Assembly (NCBI GenBank): GCA_963807155.1
Contig: CAWEAZ010000029.1
Location: 124,001 to 188,000, forward strand
DNA length: 64,000 bases
Source: JACCZX01 sp963807155
GTDB taxonomy: Bacteria > Pseudomonadota > Gammaproteobacteria > Burkholderiales > Burkholderiaceae_F
Direction of reading: 5' to 3'
How positions within the stretch are numbered: position 1 is the first letter of the stretch; every line of letters starts with the position of its first letter. Positions 49,309-59,229 of this stretch are shown here, in pieces. The notes below the pieces were generated by a model that was given only the letters and a program-made list of their open reading frames with translations, did not search any database and was not told the DNA's origin. The position numbers and the translations under genes are program-made.

Positions 49309-49385
49309 GGGTGCTCCCTCGCGCTGCGCGCCGCGCCCCTGAGAGGGGCGCCCCGCTTCTTGGTGCGGCCGGCGGAGCGTAGGTT
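49309..49385. repeat. Palindromic repeat element between glyQ and glyS
   Basis: The spacer between glyQ and glyS contains a strong palindrome: GCGCCCCT (49333-49340) with AGGGGCGC (49344-49351) around a 3-base loop, flanked by GCGCTGCGCGC to its left and CGGCCGGCGGAGCGTAGG to its right. From memory, short intergenic repeats with this wording (CCGCCGGCCGC...GGGGCGCCCC...GCGCAGCGCG) occur in many copies in Burkholderiales genomes. Only one copy lies in this window, so its repetitive nature is an expectation. It has no stop codon in the glyQ-glyS frame. Confidence 0.6.
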
Positions 49386-49404
49386 CCTCGGCAGAAGGGT
49401 TATT

Positions 49405-50322
49405 CAGCATTGGAAAGCCGAGACGCTCGCGCGAGTCGTAGTAGCTCTGCGCGACCAGACGCGACAGCGTTCTGATGCGGCCAATGTAGGCCGCACGCTC
49501 AGTCACGCTGATCGCGCCGCGCGCGTCGAGCAAATTGAATGCGTGTCCGCACTTCAAGACGCTTTCATACGCCGGCAGCGCGAGCTCGGCTTCCATCAGA
49601 CGCTTCGCTTCGGCCTCGAACAAGCTGAACTCGGCGAGCAATACCTCGGGGTCGCTTGCCTCGAAGTTGTAGCGACTCTGCTCGACCTCATTTTGATGAA
49701 ACACATCGCCATACCGTAACGTGCGCAGAGTGCCGCGATCGCGCCACGTGCAGTATTCAAGGTCGAAAATGTTGTCGACGTTCTGCAGATACATCGCGAG
49801 ACGCTCGATCCCGTAGGTGATCTCGCCCGTGATCGGCTTGCACTCGAGTCCGCCCACCTGCTGGAAATACGTGAACTGCGTGATCTCCATGCCGTTCATC
49901 CAAACTTCCCACCCGAGCCCCCACGCGCCGAGCGTTGGGTTTTCCCAGTTGTCTTCGACGAAGCGGATGTCGTTGACCAGCGGATCGATGCCGAGCGCTT
50001 CGAGCGACCCGAGATAGACGTCGAGGATGTCGGTCGGCGACGGCTTCAGCACGACCTGATATTGATGATGCTGATGCAAGCGATTCGGATTTTCGCCGTA
50101 GCGCGCATCTTTCGGGCGCCGAGACGGTTGCACGTAGGCGGCGCGCCAAGGCTCGGGCCCGATTGCCCGCAAGAACGTCGCTGGATGCGAGGTGCCGGCG
50201 CCGACTTCCAGATCGAGCGGCTGCAGCAACGCGCAGCCATGCTCGGCCCAGTACTTTTGCAGCCGCAAAATCGTTTCCTGAAACGTCATCATCGCGTGAC
50301 GATTGTACGGATCACCCGTCAT
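49405..50322 (-). CDS. glyQ: GlyQ, glycyl-tRNA synthetase alpha subunit
   Basis: Catalytic alpha subunit. Signatures: QPLDLEVGAGTSHPATFLRA, YVQPSRRPKDARYGENPNRL, RFVEDNWENPTLGAWGLGWE, FTYFQQVGGLECKPITGEIT and VFHQNEVEQSRYNFE. Homologues end soon after ERLGFPM; here the frame continues through NNPSAEEP and the palindromic repeat into glyS, so the given end is nominal. Stops occur at once in both other frames (49400-49406), so a single missed indel would restore a normal terminus. Start ATG 50322 overlaps the lnt stop; ATG 50292 or 50289 (MMTFQETILRLQ) matches homologues better. Confidence 0.93.
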
Positions 50323-51825
50323 CGATCGCTTCGTCGTTTCAACAGCGCCGCGAGTAACAACAGCCCGGCCAGCCCCAGCGCTGGCCAGTTTCCGTAGCGG
50401 ATAAAAGGCGTCGTCCCTTCGTAGCCTTGTACCTGGCCGTTCAGGGCACCCACGGTCAGATAGGGAAGCTGCGCTTCGACTTCGCCGCGTGCGTTAATGA
50501 TCGCGGTGGCGCCGGTATTGGTTGCGCGCAGCATCGGATGCTGCGTTTCAAGCGCACGCATGCGTGAGATCTGCAGGTGTTGTGGAAGAGCGAGCGAATC
50601 GTTGAACCAGGCGAGGTTTGAGATGTTCAGCATCAGCGTCGGCGCCGGGCCACCCGTATGCCATGCATCAATGATTTCGGCGCCGAACAAATCCTCGTAG
50701 CAGATGTTGACTGCCACCTGCTGGCCAGCAAGTGCGAGCGGCTGGGCTGTCGTACCCCGCTGCTGATCCCCGATCGGCATCTTCATCATATCGACGAACC
50801 ATCTGAAGCCGGGCGGGATGAACTCGCCAAAGGGCACTAGGTGGCGCTTGCTATAGCGGCGCATGCTCGAGTCGTCCGGTGCATAACCGACGGCACTGTT
50901 GAAATAGTGGCCGCGTGGCTCCTCTAGAAAAACTCCATAGATCACCGCGGTCCGATTCTGTTGCGCAAAGTCGCGGAACGCCTGCAAATACGACGGCGGC
51001 ACATGCTGCATTGGCACCGGGAAGATCGATTCAGGCAGCGCAACTAGATCGACCGCTTGTCCTTGACCCGGTCCTTGCATCAGCGCCAAGTGCGTCGTGA
51101 ACGCCCGCGCAATGCCGTCGGGCTCGAACTTCAGGTTTTGCGGAACGTTGGCTTGGACCAGACGCACGCTGATCGGTGAACCAGAGGGTGCGGTCCATGA
51201 CTGCGTACGGCCGAACCATCCACCGCCAATGACGATCACGAACACCGCTGCCACCCACCCGTAGCGGCGCTTCGGCAATGTCAACAAACTCAAAGCGCCG
51301 GCGAGCAACGCCGCCATCAGCGTGATTCCGTACATACCCAGCGTCGGCGCCCAGCCGGCCAATGGACCGTCGGTATGCGCATAACCGCTGGCAAGCCACG
51401 GAAATCCGGTCAACACCGTGCCCCGCAGCCATTCGGTCAGCATCCACAACACGGGCAGCCCGAGCAACAGCCGCCACGTGACGCTGCTGAACACATCGGT
51501 GCGCAAGGCCGAGCGCAAGCGCCGGATACACCGCCAGATAGGCGCAGAACGCCGCCGTCGCGGCGCCCGCCAATATCGCGGGCATCAGTCCGTAGACGTG
51601 CATGCTGACGTACACCCACGAGATGCCGACGCCGAACCATCCCATCCCGAAGGCAAAGCCCAGGAACGCCGCGTTTCTGGCGGACGTGGCGCGCACGCCA
51701 AGTGCGAACAGCGCGGCTAACGCCAAAACCTGCAGCCACGGCAAATTCCATGGAGCGAACGAGCAGGCGTGAATGGCGCCGAGCAGCAACGCAAAGAGCG
51801 GCGACAAACGACGAAGGGCGTTCAT
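50319..51825 (-). CDS. lnt: Lnt, apolipoprotein N-acyltransferase (one frameshift)
   Basis: Final enzyme of lipoprotein maturation in the inner membrane. N-terminal helices start MNALRRLSPLFALLLGAIHA; a frame change near 51505 joins the remaining helices and the nitrilase-like periplasmic domain. Catalytic residues are visible: Glu in VALPESIFPVPM, Lys in RYSKRHLVPFGEFIP, and Cys in VNICYEDLFGAE. Ends with a membrane helix (LGLAGLLLLAALLKRR). About 502 residues joined. Between corC and glyQ, the standard order. Confidence 0.93.
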
Positions 51826-51903
51826 TTCGGATCGCGAACGACTGAGGGCGCAGCATTGTGCCCGCTTGCGCCGCGCCGGCGCGAAATGACGCGCGGGTGG
51901 CGA

Positions 51904-52804
51904 TTACGCCGGATGCTTATGTTCTTCGGTAGCGGAAAACTCGTCGACCACCGTTTTTTTCGGCAACCGGGTCACCAGGAAAAGATGCGGGCGGCGCGCA
52001 TCGGCGCGCATCACTTCAAACCGGAGGTCGTCGAGCTCGACGACGTCGCCGCGCTTGGGCACGCGACCGAGCCGCTCGGTCAGCACGCCTCCGATCGTGT
52101 CGAACGCCGAATCCGACAGTTGCGTGTCGAACCGGGCGTTGAACTGGCCAATCTCCGTCAGCGCGTTCACACGAAAGCGCCCCTTCGCCTTCTGCAACGA
52201 TTGCGCCGTCTTTCTCGTCCAGGTCGTGTTCGTCTTCGATGTCGCCCACGATTTGTTCGAGGACGTCTTCGATCGTGATCAGCCCTGCGACGCCGCCGTA
52301 TTCGTCTACGACGATCGCCATGTGGTTGCGATGGGCACGAAAGTCACGAAGTAGCACGTTGAGCGGCTTGCTCTCCGGGATAAAAATGGCCGGGCGCAAG
52401 CTCGCGCGCAAATCGAAATCGGCTTCGACGTAGTAGCGCAGCAGATCCTTGGCCAACAAGATTCCGACGACCTGATCGCGGCTGCCCTCGATAACCGGAA
52501 AGCGCGAATGTGCCGTGCTGATAACGAAAGGAATCCAGGCCTGCGGCGGTTCTGAGATGTCGATGACGTCCATCTGCGAGCGCGGGATCATTAGATCGCG
52601 CGCTCGTAACTCGGAAACCTGCAGCACGCCTTCGATCATCGACAGCGCATCGGCGTCGAGCAGGTCGCGGTCATGAGCGTCATGCAGGGCCCGCAGCAAG
52701 TCCTCGCGATTCTCGGGCTCGCGGAAAATGAAGGCGCTCAGGCGCTCGAGCAAGGACTTGTGTTTGTGAGACGGTAAAAGACGACTAGGCGGAGGTTCGG
52801 ACAT
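51904..52804 (-). CDS. corC: CorC/HlyC-family CBS-domain protein (one frameshift)
   Basis: Soluble member of the CNNM/CorC family linked with magnesium and cobalt efflux. N-terminus SLLERLSAFIFREPENREDL, then two CBS domains (ARDLMIPRSQMDVIDIS; FIPESKPLNVLLRDFRAHRNHMAIVVDEYGG) with IEDVLEQIVGDIEDEHD. A frame change near 52200 joins the CorC_HlyC C-terminal domain (IGGVLTERLGRVPKRGDVVE). About 300 residues, as usual. It belongs to the phoH-ybeY-corC-lnt group. Confidence 0.92.
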
Positions 52805-52903
52805 GCAGGAAGGAGAGCTATCGGCGTGCCGACGACCTCCTGGCGGTTTGGGACAAATTCAGAATACACGACCACGATTTGACAATAACCATTCCGAACC
52901 GGA

Positions 52904-53332
52904 TCAGTAAGGCGCGCGCTTGCCGAGCGATTTCAGAATTTTGCGCTCCCGCAGCGCGACCGCTCGCGCGGCGACGGCGCTGTCGTGGTGATGCCCGTGT
53001 GCATGCAGCGTGGCGTGCACGACCAGATGGGCCAGGTGGTCGTAAACAGGCTTGCCCAAGGTGACAGCCGCGCGCCTAAGGACCGGAACGCAAATGACGA
53101 CGTCCGCTCGCACGGAGGGCCGGATTGAATAGCCGAACGTCAGCACATCCGTTGCGTAGTCCTTGCCGCGGTAATCGCGATTTAGACGCCGCCCCTCAGC
53201 GGCTCCGACAAAACGCAACGTGAGTTCAGAGTCGCGCGCGATCGCGGCCTTGATCCAGCGAACGAGGGTTGAACGCGCCGGCAAGCCGGCAAAGTCAGCT
53301 CGCCCTTGTATCGACAGTGTCAGTGCGGGCAA
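52904..53332 (-). CDS. ybeY: YbeY, rRNA-maturation endonuclease
   Basis: 142 residues, single-zinc RNase-like protein needed for 16S rRNA maturation and quality control. N-terminal LRFVGAAEGRRLNRDYRGKD and DYATDVLTFGY are typical. The metal motif reads HATLHAHGHHHD: His106, His110 and His116 occupy the three ligand positions, but the usual HGxLHLxGYDH has become Ala for Gly and HH for YD. The frame is intact. Between phoH (18 bases) and corC (99 bases). Confidence 0.9.
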   Translation of the reverse strand: MPALTLSIQGRADFAGLPARSTLVRWIKAAIARDSELTLRFVGAAEGRRLNRDYRGKDYATDVLTFGYSIRPSVRADVVICVPVLRRAAVTLGKPVYDHLAHLVVHATLHAHGHHHDSAVAARAVALRERKILKSLGKRAPY

Positions 53333-53350
53333 GCGGTCTACGCGAGCCGA

Positions 53351-54412
53351 CTAACTCGCGCGGCGTCGTGCGGCCGCCACCAGCGCCGCGACCGGCCGCG
53401 CAGCCTCTTCCGCTTGCGCTCGTTCCTGGGCGGCTTCATAGGCCTCGACGATACGGCCCACCAGGGGATGTCGCACGACGTCGGCCGCAGTGAAGTACGT
53501 AAATGCGATGCCGCGCACTTCGGCCAGCACGTGCTGCGCCTCGATCAAGCCGCTGGTGGTGCCGCGCGGCAAATCCATCTGCGTCACGTCACCGGTCACT
53601 ACCGCCTTCGAACCAAAACCGATGCGGGTCAGAAACATTTTCATCTGCTCACGCGTGGTGTTCTGCGCCTCATCCAGGATCACGAACGACTGATTCAGCG
53701 TACGTCCTCGCATGTAGGCAAGCGGCGCAATCTCGATCGTCTGCCGCTCGAGCAGCCGCTGCGTCTTGTCGAAGCCGAGCAAATCGAACAGCGCGTCATA
53801 CAGCGGGCGCAGGTACGGGTCGACCTTCTGCGCGAGATCGCCCGGCAAAAAACCGAGCCGCTCGCCTGCCTCGACCGCGGGCCGCGTCAACACGATGCGC
53901 TTGACGACGTCACGCTCGAGCGCGTCAACGGCAGCGGCGACTGCCAAGTAGGTCTTGCCGGTGCCGGCCGGCCCGATGCCGATGGTGATGTCGTGCGCCA
54001 GGATGGCTTCGAGGTAGTCGCGTTGCCGCGGCGTGCGTCCGCGCAAATCGGGGCGACGCGTGTGCAGCTGCGGCAAAGCTGAGTCGTCGCCGGCAGTAAT
54101 CGGATCATGCGAAGCGTCGCGCCGGCCTCGCAGTTCGACAAAATAGAGCTGAATATCGTCGACCGATATTGCGCGTTGCGTTTTGCGTGCGCGCTCGACG
54201 AAAAACTCGAGCACTGCAATTGCCGCCTGCGCATTTTCGGACGAGCCTTCGACGCGAAACTGGTGGCCACGACGCGCGATCGAAACGTCGAGCTCGGTTT
54301 CAATCTGACGCAGGTTAGCGTCGAGCGCGCCGGTGACGTTGGCTAGCTCGGCGTTGCTCGCGTCGGCCGCAAACCTCAGTACCTTCTTCGCTGCCGACGC
54401 TTGTTTCGCCAA
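53351..54412 (-). CDS. ybeZ: PhoH-like ATPase (YbeZ)
   Basis: 353 residues. An N-terminal KH-like segment (VSIARRGHQFRVEGSSENA) precedes the ATPase core: Walker A GIGPAGTGKTYLAVA, LTRPAVEAGERLGFLPGD, Walker B FVILDEAQNTTREQMK and the sensor LTRIGFGSKAVVTGDVTQ. Partner of YbeY in ribosomal RNA metabolism. Starts 14 bases after the zinc protease ends, so coupling is possible. Confidence 0.94.
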   Translation of the reverse strand: MAKQASAAKKVLRFAADASNAELANVTGALDANLRQIETELDVSIARRGHQFRVEGSSENAQAAIAVLEFFVERARKTQRAISVDDIQLYFVELRGRRDASHDPITAGDDSALPQLHTRRPDLRGRTPRQRDYLEAILAHDITIGIGPAGTGKTYLAVAAAVDALERDVVKRIVLTRPAVEAGERLGFLPGDLAQKVDPYLRPLYDALFDLLGFDKTQRLLERQTIEIAPLAYMRGRTLNQSFVILDEAQNTTREQMKMFLTRIGFGSKAVVTGDVTQMDLPRGTTSGLIEAQHVLAEVRGIAFTYFTAADVVRHPLVGRIVEAYEAAQERAQAEEAARPVAALVAAARRRAS

Positions 54413-54426
54413 AGGGGTTTTTCCGC

Positions 54427-57292
54427 CTAAACGCCTGTACGTAACATGGGCGCTTTCAGCGCCTCAGTCAATGTCTCCGAGGCTTCGGCGTAGTGCGCCC
54501 GCGTCTCCGCACTGAGGCTCGGCTTGTTCGATGCACTCGCGAGCCAGTCGCGCAGCTGGCGTGCGTCACGCCTCATCAACGCACGCGCATCAGCCGGATA
54601 GCTGCCCGATGAGCCGAGCAGCCCCGACGTCAGCCGCCGCAGATGCTCGCGCTGCAGATTGCGACGCATGACGTCACTTTCAGCGCCAACGCGCGCTTCC
54701 TCCCAAATCGAGCGCTGCACGGTTCCGTACAACTCCGAAAGCGTAAAAGGCTCGCGCTTGCTTGCCGCGCTGGCCGGCGACTGCGTCCGCCGTTTTCGAC
54801 CACGCGCCGCGCGACGACCGGGCTCATCAGCCGGTTAAGCACATCGCGTTGCACGGTTAATACGCGCTCCGGCAAGTTCAGCTCGTAGGGCGATCCGGCG
54901 GCGACGTAGTTGCCGATATATTGAGAATCGCGTTCAAGCCGTTCGGTCACCAGCTTGCGCAGAAACTCTGGCGATACCTTGAAGCTGTCGCTGCGAAGCA
55001 GACCATCGGTGATCAGCGTCATCGCTTCGCGCTGCTTGGCCGCATCGATCGGCGTCACCGGCAAGCGTGAAGTGCCCGCATAGTCGTTGACCAGCTGGGA
55101 GCCACCGACGTACTTGGCCGCGGTTCCCATCGCGTAGCCCATCTGCGTAAAGCCGGTCAGGAAGCGGCGGCGCAGCATCGAATAGCTTTCCCCGCTCGCA
55201 AGCTGACGCTGCTCAAGACGCTGCCATAGTTCCTGCGACAGCTTCATGCGGCGCTTGAAAAACGCGAGAGGATCGTTACCGAGATCACTCTGATTGACCA
55301 TCGGGTCAATCGCGACGCCGATATCCTCGTCGGTCGCAAATGCCAGCTGCGGGTCGCTCGCGCGCGCGGCGATTTTTGCAAGCTCCGCACCCTCCTGCTC
55401 GGCGGAAAACGGCTTGTAGGCGTACTCGATCGCCCAATAGTCGTAGGCACCAAGAGTCGGCGTGAAATACGCGCCCTGCTTTTCACCCTTCAGCGCGATA
55501 TTCACCGGTGTGTACTCCATCACCGAGCCGGTCAATCCATTTTTCTCGGCATAGGCCTTATCGGCAATCTGCTGCTGGCTCACAGCGGTCGACGCACGGA
55601 AGTTGTGGCGCAGCCCAAGCGTGTGCCCAACCTCGTGCATCGTCACATCTTTCAGGAAGTCGAATACCAGCTTGTCGGCTTCCGGGCTGTCGGGATCGAG
55701 CTCGCCGCGCGCCTCAAGCAGCGACATCGCGAATCCCATTTCGCGCGAAGCGTGTTCGATGTGGTTGCAAAAGCGGCTGTGCGTGTGGCCGTCGGCGCCG
55801 CTCGCGCGGCTGAGCTCGCCCGACACCGCGTCATACATCGGCGTGTACGTCACTACGCCTTCGGTTTTCAGCGCGCGAATATTGCGCACCTGACTGGCGT
55901 CCCAGCCAATGTCGGCGTCCAGAATTTCTCCGGTGCGCGGGTCGACCTGTGAAGGACCAATTGCGCCAAACGACGGCGTCGCGGTCGCCATCCAGCGTAC
56001 GGACGAGTACTGGGGCTCGCCGAGGTCGTAGTCGGCGTCGTCCGGCTGCTGCTTGACGACAATCGCGTTCTTGAAACCGATGCGCTCGAAGCCTTTGTTC
56101 CATTCAAGGATGCCCTGGCGGATTGGCTCGCGGTACTTCTCCGGAATCTCGTTGCCCAGGTAGAACGTGATCGGCTTAACCGGCTCCGACAGATCGGCGT
56201 TCGGATCCTTCTTCTCCATCCGCCAGCGCTGCACATACCAGCGCACCGGCAGGAATTTCGAGTCGTCGCTGAAGTTGACCTTCGCGGTGCCGAAGTGCCC
56301 GATACGCGAGTCGGCCAAGCGCGGCCGCATCGGACTTTCCGGCAGTTTGGTGAACGTATAAAGGAAGCCAAGGAACAGGCTGCGAGGGTCTTCGAGCACG
56401 ATCGGCGGCGGATAGAACGGCGGCGGGGTCGCGCCAGGCGTTGGCGGCGGAGGCGCGGGAACGGGTATGCGCGGCTGCGCGTAGTGCGCGGTAACGTCAA
56501 ACACCGTTCGCTCAGCATTGACCTTGGCCGACTGGACAAATGAATTGCGCGCATCGAACGAAAACGAGTTGCGATATGCGCGCTCGATCACATACGACGC
56601 GCGCGGCATGTCGGTCATCAGCAACGCGTTGGCATCGATCAGGATCGATTTACGCTCCGGGTGCGGCGCGCTCGCGATCGGCGCTGATGCGAGCAGGCTG
56701 TCGGAGAAGCTGTTCTTGACCGAACGCTCTTCCGGCGAACCTGGGCGCGCGATAAACGTCGTGTTCTTCGCCAGCAGGTGAACGTTGCCGGCCGCCTTGC
56801 GAAACTGCCCGACGTACTCGCCGCCAGTTGCGTACCACGAGCCCATTAGACCGGCGAACAGTCCGCGTTCACCGATGCCCCTGGTCATGTTGATGGAAAA
56901 GAAAAACGGCTTGTCGAGCATCTCTGGTGCGATTTCGATCCAAATGCGATCGTCCTTCTGCCAGATCGGTAGAAAACCGGGAACTTGCTTCGCGTCCTTG
57001 ATCACCTCGGCGAAGGGCCGCGGCGCTCCGGCGGCCGGCGGCGTCGCGCCAGGAGCAGGAGGGCTGGCCGCAGCCGGTGTGCTCGGCGCACCCGGTGGCG
57101 TTGGCGTTGCCGCCGGTGTGGCGGGAGGCGACGCTGATGGCATTGCAGACGCCGCTGGGGCAGGCGTTGCGTTCCGCGCATCGCTTGCCCCAGGCTGCAT
57201 CATGGCGCACGCCGACAGCATCGTGCCAGCAGCGACGCACCTAAAACGATGCCGAAGCGCGATGCGCCGTGCACCCGTTGAACGTTACTCAT
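54427..57292 (-). CDS. Zinc-dependent metalloprotease lipoprotein (DUF5117/DUF5118 type; two frameshifts)
   Basis: About 955 residues. ATG 57292 opens MSNVQRVHGASRFGIVLGAS; a frame change near 57222 joins TMLSACAMMQP, whose LSAC looks like a lipobox. Next is a 55-residue Ala/Pro/Thr-rich linker, then the DUF5118/5117 domains (WQKDDRIWIEIAPEMLDKPF; GNEIPEKYREPIRQGILEW) and the gluzincin-like site HEVGHTLGLRHNF (HExxHxxGxxH), with IALKGEKQGAYFTPTLGAYD after it. A frame change near 54770 joins the C-terminal helices (RRNLQREHLRRLTSGLLG). Probably anchored to the envelope and acting on peptides or proteins; the substrate is not known. Confidence 0.87.
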
Positions 57293-57388
57293 CTGTGTCT
57301 CCTTGCGGTCCCGACCCGAGCGCCGTGCGCTTGTAATCGCCGGCAATTGCTCACCTAAAGGGCGCTGATCCTAGCGCGCGAGACCGCC

Positions 57389-58786
57389 TCATTGCGGGTG
57401 TTTCGTCGCCTCTAACGCCGGTTCGTCGCACGTCATCAGAGCCGACTCGGGTGCGCAAAGTTCCGCGCGCAACGAGTGTGGCAATGCGTGGGTTATCCGG
57501 ACGTCTAGCATCGAGCCGATCAGCTGCAGCGCATGGGGTCCGGCCGAAAAATTTACGATGCGATTATTCTCGGTGCGTCCCATCAGTTCGCCTGGGTGTT
57601 CCGGCGACGCCTTTCTCGACGGGCCCTCGACCAGGATGCGCTGGATCGAACCGACCATCGCAGCACTGATCCATTGGGCATGCTCGTTGACCGTCGCCTG
57701 TAACCGAGCCAGCCGCGCCAGCTTCGTTGCCGGTGGCGTTTCATCCAGCAGATCCGCCGCCGGTGTTCCCGGCCGCTTGCTGTAGACAAAGCTGAAGCTG
57801 GCATCAAACCCGACCTGCTCGATCAGTCGCATCGTCTGCTCGAAATCCTGTTCGCTTTCGCCGGGAAATCCGACGATAAAGTCGGACGAAATCGAAATGT
57901 CGGGTCGGATTTGCCGCAACCGGCGCACGGTCGACTTGTACTCGAGCACCGTATACCCGCGCTTCATCGCGGCTAATACTCGGTCGCTGCCCGATTGCAC
58001 CGGCAGGTGCACATGGCTGACCAATTTAGGCAAACGCGCGTAGACGTCGATCAGCCGCTGTGTGAACTCCTTTGGGTGCGAGGTTGTATAGCGGATACGT
58101 TCGATCCCGGGGATCTCGCACACGTATTCAAGAAGCGCTGCGAAATCGACTTCACCGACGCGATACGCGTTGACGTTCTGTCCGAGCAGCGTCACTTCCT
58201 TGACGCCCTGCCCGGCCAGATCGGCGACCTCGAGCAGTACATCGTCCAGTGGGCGCGAAAATTCCTCGCCGCGCGTGTACGGCACCACGCAAAAGCTGCA
58301 GTACTTGCTGCAACCTTCCATGATCGACACAAACGCGGTCGCACCCTCGACCCGTGGTGGCGGCAGATGATCAAACTTCTCGATTTCTGGAAACGAGATA
58401 TCGACCTGCGCCCGTCCGGTTGCGCGGCGTTTGCGAATCAGCTCCGGCAGCCGATGCAACGTTTGCGGGCCGAACACCAAATCGACGTACGGAGCGCGCT
58501 CAACGATCGCCGCGCCTTCCTGGCTGGCAACGCACCCACCCACCCCGATCAGCAGATTCGGATTGCTTTGCTTCAGATGCTTGACTCGACCAAGGTCGGA
58601 GAACACCTTCTCCTGCGCCTTTTCACGCACCGAGCAGGTATTGAACAGAATGACGTCTGCGGCTTCCGGATCGTCCGTTGCAACCAGGCCGTCGGACGCA
58701 CGCAGCACGTCGGCCATCTTGCCCGAGTCGTACTCGTTCATCTGACAACCAAAGGTGCGGATGTAGAGCTTCTTGTTTCCGGTCAC
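57389..58786 (-). CDS. miaB: MiaB, tRNA methylthiotransferase
   Basis: Radical-SAM enzyme that adds the 2-methylthio group to isopentenyl-A37 of tRNA. 465 residues. The N-terminal cluster-binding region has Cys in RTFGCQMNEYDSGKM, LFNTCSVREKA and GVGGCVASQEG; the radical-SAM triad is CSKYCSFCVVPYTRG. C-terminal TRAM domain contains GRTENNRIVNFSAGPHA. Upstream of phoH in many relatives; here separated by the zinc protease. Frame intact. Confidence 0.96.
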   Translation of the reverse strand: MTGNKKLYIRTFGCQMNEYDSGKMADVLRASDGLVATDDPEAADVILFNTCSVREKAQEKVFSDLGRVKHLKQSNPNLLIGVGGCVASQEGAAIVERAPYVDLVFGPQTLHRLPELIRKRRATGRAQVDISFPEIEKFDHLPPPRVEGATAFVSIMEGCSKYCSFCVVPYTRGEEFSRPLDDVLLEVADLAGQGVKEVTLLGQNVNAYRVGEVDFAALLEYVCEIPGIERIRYTTSHPKEFTQRLIDVYARLPKLVSHVHLPVQSGSDRVLAAMKRGYTVLEYKSTVRRLRQIRPDISISSDFIVGFPGESEQDFEQTMRLIEQVGFDASFSFVYSKRPGTPAADLLDETPPATKLARLARLQATVNEHAQWISAAMVGSIQRILVEGPSRKASPEHPGELMGRTENNRIVNFSAGPHALQLIGSMLDVRITHALPHSLRAELCAPESALMTCDEPALEATKHPQ

Positions 58787-58834
58787 GGTTTGTTCGAGAC
58801 GATGCGCGTCGACAATGAGGCGACTGCGATGTGG

Positions 58835-59125
58835 TTACCTATCGGGCGGAAGCAGCCACACGTGTGTTACCTGTCCCGACGCGTCGACGCGATAGCGAAC
58901 CTTGCTGTTGGCCGGTACCTGATTCGGCGTGATCGACGCATTATTGGCGCCGACGATGCGCGCGCCCGGAGCCAACCGTTGCGGCTGGCCGTCGATAAGC
59001 ACGGCGGGCACTTGCTGCGTTGTCATCACGCCGACCATCGAACCGTCGGGCAGGCGATTGGTCGACTGACATCCGAGAATCGAAAAGCCGATCAGCAGAA
59101 AAGCGAGTCTTGCAAACATGCGCAT
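58835..59125 (-). CDS. Small lipoprotein of unknown function
   Basis: 96 residues. N-terminal signal MRMFARLAFLLIGFSILGC carries a lipobox (ILGC), followed by polar QSTNRLPDGSM and a beta-rich body (VPAVLIDGQPQRLAPGARIVG; KVRYRVDASGQVTHVWLL). It is likely exported and lipid-modified. From memory, similar small proteins sit near miaB and tRNA-Met in related genomes, but I do not recognise a function. No frame problem; 48 bases from miaB. Confidence 0.75.
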   Translation of the reverse strand: MRMFARLAFLLIGFSILGCQSTNRLPDGSMVGVMTTQQVPAVLIDGQPQRLAPGARIVGANNASITPNQVPANSKVRYRVDASGQVTHVWLLPPDR

Positions 59126-59137
59126 AAGAAGTATCTT

Positions 59138-59213
59138 GGTGGCGGATCAGGGACTCGAACCCCGGACACACGGATTATGATTCCGCTGCTCTAACCGGCT
59201 GAGCTAATCCGCC
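59138..59213 (-). tRNA. tRNA-Met (CAT anticodon)
   Basis: 76-base cloverleaf on the minus strand: acceptor GGCGGAT pairs with ATCCGCC, D arm GCTC...GAGC, anticodon stem GCGGA/TCCGT around the loop ATCATAA (anticodon CAT), variable GTGTC, T arm CGGGG-TTCGAGT-CCCTG, discriminator A and encoded CCA (59138-59140). It is an elongator-type tRNA; CAT could also be the Ile2 (lysidine) species, but body and position favour elongator Met. Confidence 0.95.
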
Positions 59214-59229
59214 GAGGGCGCGCATTATG

